Below, one piece after another: positions 57,061-64,000 of a DNA stretch of 64,000 bases. Below the pieces are notes generated by a model that was not told the origin of the DNA, did no database searches, and saw nothing but the letters and a program-made list of their open reading frames with translations. A program made the position numbers and the translations under genes. Position 1 is the first letter of the stretch. Every line of letters starts with the position of its first letter. Source of the DNA: Stomoxys calcitrans (Eukaryota; Arthropoda; Insecta; Diptera; Muscidae); assembly GCF_963082655.1 (NCBI RefSeq), contig NC_081553.1:17450643-17514642 (forward strand), written 5' to 3'.

Positions 57061-58886
57061 CCCTCCTCCTTCTTACCTTTTTAAGATATTATTTAAAAAA
57101 TAAAACACATAGTTTAGATTTTTAAAGAGCTCTAACAAATTGTATCCAATAGATTTATTAATTTCTTTGTTTTTGTATTTTTGTAATTTTGTATGCAGTA
57201 GTAGTAGGTATGTAGGCATGTATGAATGTATTCAGATTTGCCATAAAAGTATAATGCTCTAGCTTAAGTATCCCACATCCTCAAATATAGGTATTTTCTT
57301 AAAAACACAAAAGCCCAAATATCGGTGTGAGTAGTAAAGAGAATTGAGGTTGGGGATATATAACAGCAATACACATACATACGCACACACATACACATTA
57401 AACATTTATGATTCTCATATATAGTAACATCAGATTTATGTGTTTAAAAAAAAAATTGTTCACCCATCATGTCGGACGAATTGGATGATGTTTCGCATTT
57501 GGGTTGGGGGCCATGGGTACGAGTGTTGGTTGGATTGGGAAGGTATGTACTATGATAACAAGTTTCATATAATAATAGTAATTATAATAATTATATAGTA
57601 ATAATACGAAAATAGCAATCGTTTTTTGTTTTCCTTTTAAACATCTATGAAATGTGATACAAAAATAATATATTTGTAGGAAGATATGGAAGGAGGGGGT
57701 GTTACTGGTTAACCAATTCAAAATGTTTACAGGTTCTCTATAAGCTCTGCACTTTTGGGGAGGTGTGGAAAATTTCTAAAGTGGAGGACAATTTTGAAAT
57801 TAAAAATGTTGGAATATTTTGTTAAGCTTTTTTTTTGTTTTTTGTTTTGTTTTGGTTGTTGAATTCCTAACAATAATAATGGTACATTAATTAAGGATTT
57901 TCATTTTTGGTTTCTCGATGCCGTTGAGAGCTGAGAGCTGTTCGCGCTTTGTTCTCTGGAACAACAAGCTCCAAGCTGAACTTAAACTCCTTATGTGATC
58001 CACACAGCTCCACATGGGTGTGTGTTTAGTGGGGGGTGGAGGGGGATTTGCTTAATTCTAAACATGGTAGATGGTTGATAGGTTCTTTTCTTCTCCTATT
58101 CGTGTATTGGTAGTTGTTTTTTTTGTTTTTGTTTCTTTCATTTTTAATGTAAGTTTTTCTTCTGTTTCTTTGTATATTTTATGTTTTACAATTACAATAA
58201 AAAGTTGTTAGTAAGAGTTTGGTTTTCTTATTTTTTGTTTTTACAAGTTGCTTGCTTTCAGATTTGTTTGTTTGTTTGTTTGATTCATGTGCCAGACATA
58301 GTTTTACTTGTATAGTTTTTTCTTATATAACAAAAGATAAAAGCATGTTTTTTCTAAACGTAGTTGCTTTCTGCGCTTGTTTGTATGATGTTTTTCGAAA
58401 CATTTATATATAGCGACAATTTCATTTGGTTTTCTTATGTTTTTGAAGTGGTTAAGAAAAAGTTGTTGCGCTGTTGCTGTTGAAGAATAGGAAAAAGTGT
58501 GTTTGCTCGGATGTTCTGGTTGGTGGATGGTTGTTGTTGTTGTTGTTCTTGTTAGTTGGTGAGATCAGTGCTTGCAAGCGTTTTGCTGTTTTGCGTGATG
58601 TTTGGTTTTATCCATTTTTCAAGTTGACACTATTGTGTTTTGCACAGCTTCTTCTACATTGTTTGCTTCTTCGTTTGTTGTTTGGCTAATCAAAAGAGAA
58701 GTTTTTTTTTTGTGTAATATTCATCGTTATCTTCTAATTTAGGATTTGATTTTAAAAAATTTGTATTCCTGTTTTCTTTTGTTGTTGTTCTTGTTCATCA
58801 GTTTTTGTTTGTGGTTTAGGAGCACACTTTCCCTTCGTTTATCCCTGATTTTTAATATGGACGTCTAGTGATGAAACAGCTACGAC
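57061..58886 (-). other. Likely 3' UTR and downstream region of the desaturase gene
   Basis: T- and G-rich on the plus strand (A/C-rich on the transcript), with (TTG)n and TTTGTTTG runs and no transposon. The only minus-strand AATAAA I find in this interval lies at 57159-57154, which would make a 3' UTR of about 1.7 kb. The low repeat content compared with the flanks fits transcribed UTR, but transcript ends are unproven. Confidence 0.35.
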
Positions 58887-61800
58887 TTATTCATCTTTCC
58901 TATTGATAATAATGGCATTATCAATTTCGTCCTTGGGCTGATCTTTATCGCCCCAACCCCAGGTGGCGTGTGTGCCATCACCAGTGCGCTTGACACGTTT
59001 CTTGATAATATCGGCCGAGACGGTCTTTAGGTCATAGGCCCAGCCAACTTTAGCAAAGAAATCAATGAAGCCTGTAGTAAAGTTCATTGAATAATCACCA
59101 AATTCAGCGGTCTTGTAATCCCAGGGGAAGACATGATGGTAGTTATGCCATCCTTCACCGAAAGCCAAAATGGCAACGGAAACATTTTCAGCGGGGTTAA
59201 TGTATCTGAAAAGAAAAACGAAAAAAAAATGATTATTGCTAAGCAGAAAAAAGGAAAAAATTCATTTCGCCATGCCACTGGCAACGTTCGACCGTACCGA
59301 AGTAGTAGAATCCACCACTGTGGATTCTACTAGAAATTTAGACAAATCAATTTACACAAAAAAATCGGTTTCAATTACGAAATTAATTGAACTAATTAAT
59401 TTTTTAATTAAAACTGCTTTAATCACGAAAATGATTATATCAATCACCGCTTGTGAAAAAATTTAATACACAGATGTTTAGCTCCTGTAACATGAACTTG
59501 GGGTGCGTCGTTTCGGAACAGGTCCGTGGGCATTCGTATAAAAAAAATTTTTCGCGAGCGGTGTTGTGCCCTGAGAGTCAGTCTTTGCCCAATGAAGGAC
59601 TCCACCGGGTCAAACGGTAGGTAGAACCGGCAGCCAGGGTATTTCTATAAATTTGTCGAAATGTGTGATGTATGGGTTTCATGTGCGCCCCATATTGGCA
59701 TGGTTGTTGGAGCCACATATTTGCATGTGGTGTTAGCGATCTTAGTCCAGCTCCTATAGATGAGCAAGCTCGTTCACTGGTTATTTAAAGGTGCCAATAG
59801 CTCGTGCGTTTTGGCACCCCTCTAAACCTTTTTGTTGAATATCGTTCATCAAAATCGGATGAAAAATGGGGTACTGGAACTCGCTGTGTCAAATTTCATA
59901 GAAATAGGATGAAAAATGGTCCTATATCCAAATATGGTCCAATCTGGAACACATTTGACAGGAATGGGTAGGGGTCTACCAGAACACACTGTGTCATCGA
60001 ATTCGGGTAATAAATGGATCTTTTATGGTCTCAAAATCCTATATTGGGAGATCGGGTGGTCGGTTTATAGGGCAGTTATATCCAAATGTAGTCCGACCTG
60101 AACCGCACTTCACAGAAATGAATAGGGGTCTACCAGAACTCAATGTGCCAAATTTCATCGAAATCGGATGAAAAATTACAAATTTATTGCCTCAAGACTT
60201 TAAGTCTGGAGATCGGTCTATATAGCGGCTATATATAACTAAAATTCAATATTATGAGATCAGAAGATCAGGTTTATATAGAAAGAATACGAAATCATCA
60301 AAAATGGTTTGGAAAACTTTTTTATACCCATGATATCTACAAAATTATAAATACCCAGCTTTTGGGTATAAATGGGTAAATACCCGGGTATTTACCCAAT
60401 TTACTGGGTAAATAACTTTTGGGTATTTACCTTAATTGAACCAGCGTATTTCTGGGTTTTCTAGATAGGTCTTTCTAATTATCTGCTATTTATGGTGGAC
60501 GTTTACCAGGACTTTATTCGGCTGATACGATGAAGTCGCATTAAGAACAGTATACTGATGAGGTCGCATTAAGTACAGTATACCCTTCTGTATGAGGTGG
60601 ATCGGTAATTTGTTGTCGGATTGCATTCCTAAACATACAGATACTCCTCCTGAGTTGAAAATTCCGTTGATTTTCCTGGTATCAGTTTAGGAGTTACTTT
60701 GTCATTTCAAGGTCCATTGAATCCTCTTTAATAGAGGTTGTGGATAGTATGGCTGACAAGTTCATAGGAGATTTTCAAGCTGCGGGGTCTGCTGGGTTAT
60801 CAAAGTTTTTCCCCTTCGCCAAGACAGAACATTCATCCGCGCATGATATTAGCTCCACTCCAGTTGGTGGTGGAGAGAGCTTGAAGAGGCAGAGATTAAA
60901 CAGAAGTGGGGAGACAACAACCTTGGGGAAATCCTTGTTTTACTTTGCGGGGCTTCAACTTCGCGTTTCTTAGCTCTGTGCCGGCGACGGCACATGTAGT
61001 TAACAATTAAGGCAAATCTTGATTATGTCATAAAAAGGGTGGTGTGACTGTGTTATCCTTTTTAAAGATCAAGCCTTTTTAAAGATTAAAAGCCACGAAA
61101 ACGGATAATTTGCTGGGCTTTCCCTGATTCAGGTTTTGGCTGATATGTGTGGTGTTCTGCAGGAAGTAGGTACGAATTTAACGAGATCGGTATTTATGAC
61201 TTTCCTTGTTCGACACATTTCTCTGGTTTGAGAATAGGGATAACCTAACCCATTTTCCATACCTCAACTACACCTAGGGTAAAGATAGATGGATTGATGG
61301 TGTCCGTCAGGTATTTGACTCCAAAATTGACCTAGATGTTTGTGCATTAGCATTGATATTCCATCAGAGCCCATAGGATTAGATGCTTTGGCCACATTTT
61401 GCCTTCGGTCGCATCTTCGGCTCCGAACAACTGTGGTTTCTCGTTGACTGGGAAATGCCTTATCCTATCTAGAATGTGTCTTTTAGCAATGTCGCTCAAT
61501 TGGTGCTCGATAAATTGCCTTTAAAAATGGTCTGAACACCTTTCCGTGCCGCATATCTGCTTTCCATTGGCAAGCCAAATAGCCTTAGTCGGTAAATATG
61601 TCTGGTTTAGATGTTGTTTTTAGGAAAAGGGGCGTTCCCGCAAACGCTTGGACCCAAACATGGATATTACACTCATTTTCTACTACTAAAAACCCTTTTC
61701 CATATAGCTTATGTGACTGAGGTCCTATCATCCCTTTTGGTGAGGTCCGACAGAAGACTTGATCTTCATGATTGACTGTTTTTCCAAGTGCCCTTATGAT

Positions 61801-62592
61801 TTTGTAGTCCGACCTATCAAGCATGCAAGCAATGTTAATGTATTTGCCAATTATACCAACTAAGAGAGAAAAGGTATCTCCTCTATTCCCCAATAAGATG
61901 TTCGAAGGAAATTTTTCCATTTAACTTATGTTTAGGAATTATTTCGTACAATTTTAGGTCTACGACTCTTATAAAAGATATTTATAACCAAAGCTTACTT
62001 ATCATAGGGTTTTCCACCAAATTTATGTGCAGCACTGTTCACCAACCAGGTAATGTTTAAAATGAAACACCAACGGAACATGGTAGCTACAAACCATGAG
62101 TTCACAAAAGTTTCATTCCAATAGTACATAGGAATCATTGTGGGAATAATGAAACATAGCACTGGCATCAACAGCATATAATATCTATGGGCAGAAAATC
62201 AAAATAGATTAGAAATCGGCTCTACTTGTTGTTATATACAACTTCTAATACTTACTTCTTTTGGAACATAATGATGGGATCAGCTCTCAAATCTGACAAA
62301 TCAACACCTTTGCCTTTGGCCTTAACTTCGGGATGTTTCTTGCACAACAGCCAACCAATGTGTGAGAAGAAAAAGCCACGAGTAGCATTGTGAGGATCAG
62401 CATCGGTTTCCGAATATTTATGATGGACACGATGATCGCGGGCCCAATGATATGCGGCATCTTGGAATGCAATGGTGTTAAAAATCATCAACATCAAACG
62501 CAATGGCCATTTAGCTTTATATGATCGATGGGCCCATAAACGATGGGCACCGGCCGTAATACCCAGACCGGACATAACATACAAGGCGAAAG
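58887..62592 (-). CDS. Desat1: Acyl-CoA delta-9 desaturase (Desat1-type), last three coding exons
   Basis: Exons in transcript order: 62592-62256, 61999-62184 (read downward) and 59205-58887, with GTAAGT/GTAAGC donors and CCCATAG and TTTTCAG acceptors; 280 residues plus stop TAA. The enzyme is an ER-membrane di-iron desaturase that puts a cis double bond at C9 of palmitoyl/stearoyl-CoA, feeding membrane lipids and, in flies, cuticular hydrocarbons. All three histidine boxes are intact: HRLWAH (visible residues 17-22), HRVHH and HNYHH in GEGWHNYHHVF, plus the NSAAH motif. Hydrophobic segments between them fit the four-helix topology. Fly family members are near 380 residues, so about 100 N-terminal residues are encoded beyond 62592; I found no matching exon before the window's end. 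Desat1 rather than a paralogue is my best reading; orthology is untested. Confidence 0.93.
59290..59480 (+). repeat. Family D fragment in the desaturase intron
   Basis: An INE-like TCCACCACTGTGGATTCTAC stub is followed by CGGTTTCAATTACGAAATTA, TTAATTGAACTAATTAATTT and CAATCACCGCTTGTG, matching 29.58-29.70 kb. Confidence 0.55.
59555..59820. repeat. Family G and family F fragments in the intron
   Basis: GAGTCAGTCTTTGCCCAATG to GTAGAACCGGCAGCCAGG (59570-59640) is a decayed family G unit. GTTGTTGGAGCCACATATTT and GATGAGCAAGCTCGTTC (59697-59780) is a family F unit. Confidence 0.5.
59835..60440 (+). repeat. Truncated relative of the hAT-like element, INE-free
   Basis: CATTTGACAGGAATGGGTAG, CTACCAGAACACACTGTGTC and TTAAGTCTGGAGATCGG match 46.85-47.15 kb. 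GAGATCAGAAGATCAGGTTT then AAATCATCAAAAATGGTTTG continues without the INE inserted at 47.2 kb. The GGGTATTTACC-rich end is present, but the TAGAGATGGG terminus is not. Confidence 0.7.
60450..61920 (-). pseudogene. Jockey-like LINE reverse transcriptase relic in the desaturase intron
   Basis: Minus-strand frames read MGSDGISMLMHKHLG (about 61374-61330), a decayed form of the GPDGIS motif, then KYLTDTINPSIFTLGVVEVW followed by KMG, a stop and VIPILKPEK (to about 61210), the order expected for jockey-group reverse transcriptases. Downstream scraps (VNYMC...R near 61000) continue the domain. A 111-residue frame at 61585-61920 precedes it without a recognised domain and may belong to the same element. 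Stops and shifts are frequent. Confidence 0.55.
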
Positions 62593-63585
62593 CTAAAAAA
62601 AGAAGGAAAACCATTTTAACCTTTAATACAATCATGAGGAAAATATTTGTATATGAAAGTACATTAACTAAAAAAATTTGCTAAAGGAAGTAATGCTGTT
62701 CTGTGAGGTCCACCTTAATACATATAAGCCTATCCTCAAATAATATTTTGCAAGCTCCCTTTGGGAAATAAGGTCTTTACGATGTTGAGGGGAACATTTA
62801 ACATGATGTCAATATCATTGTTATAGGCGAGCAGCATGTGAGGTTTTCATTGCTGTTGTAGACAGTACCACTTTCATTTTTTTCAAGCCATGTTATTTCT
62901 GCAAAAATACCTGTCTGAGCCATGCGATACCATATAAGTACTGCTATTTCTGCCTGTTTTTCTTTTCAATATGCTTAATAAATTGTCAGTCTGTTCCACA
63001 CACAAAAGCGTACTTGCCAAGTGATAACAATAACGATCAATGTTTGTTTTTTAATCGTCACTTATTGCCACCATAATCAAACAATTTAGCAAGCCATTAA
63101 AAAGAACACTGAAATTTCAATTAGGTACATTTTTGATTTATGAAATAGCCAGGAACGAACGAGCGGACGAAACTCAATTAATTGAGTCTTGAATACGTAA
63201 ACAAACAACCACCACCAACCAGGCTTGATGTCACAAAATTTGTATTTAGTCATACAACCGCATACAAAATTACCTCTAATGAGGAAATTAGTTAAAATAG
63301 TAGCAAAACAGTGATTTTCTATGCAATTATTTTCAAATTTGAAACTAGTTACAACATGTTTCCCCAAATGAAATATTGTATCAAGCAAATGTATTTGAAT
63401 TAAGCCTAAAAATAGGCAACACCATTGGATGAACAAAAATGCTAATATTTCATTTATAAGTATAAAAAAATTAACACAAATGAATGCTGGACTCTTTAAC
63501 CAATTTCTTAGCATTTTATTGGAACATTCATTTATTAATGCCTATTTATTATTGGTTTGTTTCTTAAGTTGTTTGTATGTTCATT
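62593..63585. other. Upstream intron of the desaturase gene, nothing recognised
   Basis: The acceptor of the first visible exon is TTTTTTTAG|CTTTCGCC (62595-62592 on the minus strand). No further coding exon of the family is visible in this interval. A 142-residue minus-strand frame at 63086-63514 has no recognised domain and lies in AT-rich sequence. Confidence 0.5.
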
Positions 63586-63589
63586 CATT

Positions 63590-63885
63590 GGAGGCCACCG
63601 TAGCGTAGAGGTTAGCATGTCCGCCTATGACGAATATAGGCGAGAACAAATTTTCAGCGGCGGTTATCCCCTCCTAATGCTGGCCACATTTGTGAGGTAC
63701 TGTTCCATTCGGTATGGCCGCCATGTATAAATTTCTCCACAAAGAGGTGTCGTCGCATTGCGGCACGCCGTTCAGACTCGGCTATAAAAAGGATGCCCCT
63801 TATCATTGAGCTTAATTTGAATTGGACAGCACTCATTGATATGTTAGAAATTTGCCTCTGTTCCTTAATGGAATGTTCATGGGCA
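63590..63885 (+). repeat. SINE with B box deleted
   Basis: GGCCACCGTAGCGTAGAGGT (A box TAGCGTAGAGG) then ATGTCCGCCTATGACG is followed directly by AATATAGGCGAGAACA, so the B-box segment is missing. The body and 3' end TTCCTTAATGGAATGTTCAT are intact. It lies in the presumed 5' intron of the desaturase gene. Confidence 0.8.
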
Positions 63886-64000
63886 AAATTTACTTTACTT
63901 TGGAGTAGTACATATATATGTATAATGCATAATGTAATTGCTCAGTAGGTCTGAGGGCTTCACATAACATATGTTGCAATAAGAGACGTGTTTTCTTTTG

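Noticed and set aside
63086..63514. 142-residue minus-strand frame upstream of the desaturase exons
   Set aside because: AT-rich, no desaturase N-terminal motifs and no recognised domain; I could not support it as the missing exon.

Overview
This window is eukaryotic DNA from a fly. AT-rich sequence is packed with interspersed repeats, and there are only two recognisable host genes, both with GT-AG introns. The conserved core of the main repeat (AAGTATATATATTCTTGATC, then a GATCTRGCCATGTCCGTCYGTCC-type block) is the one known from Drosophila INE-1/DINE-1. Its long arrays of about 150-bp internal monomers, with heads such as GTTCGGCCGGGCCGAATC, suggest a calyptrate muscid such as Stomoxys or Musca. 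That species-level reading is an inference.

Layout. 1-16 kb: INE-type repeats in both orientations, tRNA-derived SINEs, a long-inverted-repeat foldback element, a degraded LINE split by a later INE copy, and mariner-type relics. 15.8-17.3 kb: a largely repeat-free stretch with a possible minus-strand promoter and first exon. 17.3-19.1 kb: broken 3' half of a LINE with reverse transcriptase and RNase H. 19-32 kb: more INE copies, SINEs, small TIR elements, and a mariner derivative rebuilt as a near-perfect hairpin. 32.6-38.2 kb: two Helitron-like elements. 38-51 kb: TIR elements, INE copies, and a three-level nest (INE inside a hAT-like element inside a SINE) with target duplications for the outer two levels and an empty-site paralogue for the innermost.

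Genes. 51.1-52.6 kb (+): a complete three-exon gene for a mitochondrial enoyl-CoA hydratase/isomerase-family protein with an atypical active site and a lysine/glutamate-rich C-terminal tail. 58.9-62.6 kb (-): the last three coding exons of a Desat1-type acyl-CoA delta-9 desaturase. Its N-terminal exon(s) lie beyond the right edge, and its 2.8-kb intron holds a jockey-like LINE relic and other repeats. Both genes belong to fatty-acid metabolism, but nothing here shows that they are co-regulated. Between them lies an RTE-clade LINE relic (54.0-56.8 kb, -), itself interrupted by a 105-bp short repeat with an 11-bp target duplication.

Most open frames elsewhere are chance frames through repeat monomers. 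I found no dedicated new defence or biosynthetic system. The unusual content is repeat architecture: nested insertions, recent tandem duplications, and several local inverted duplications.
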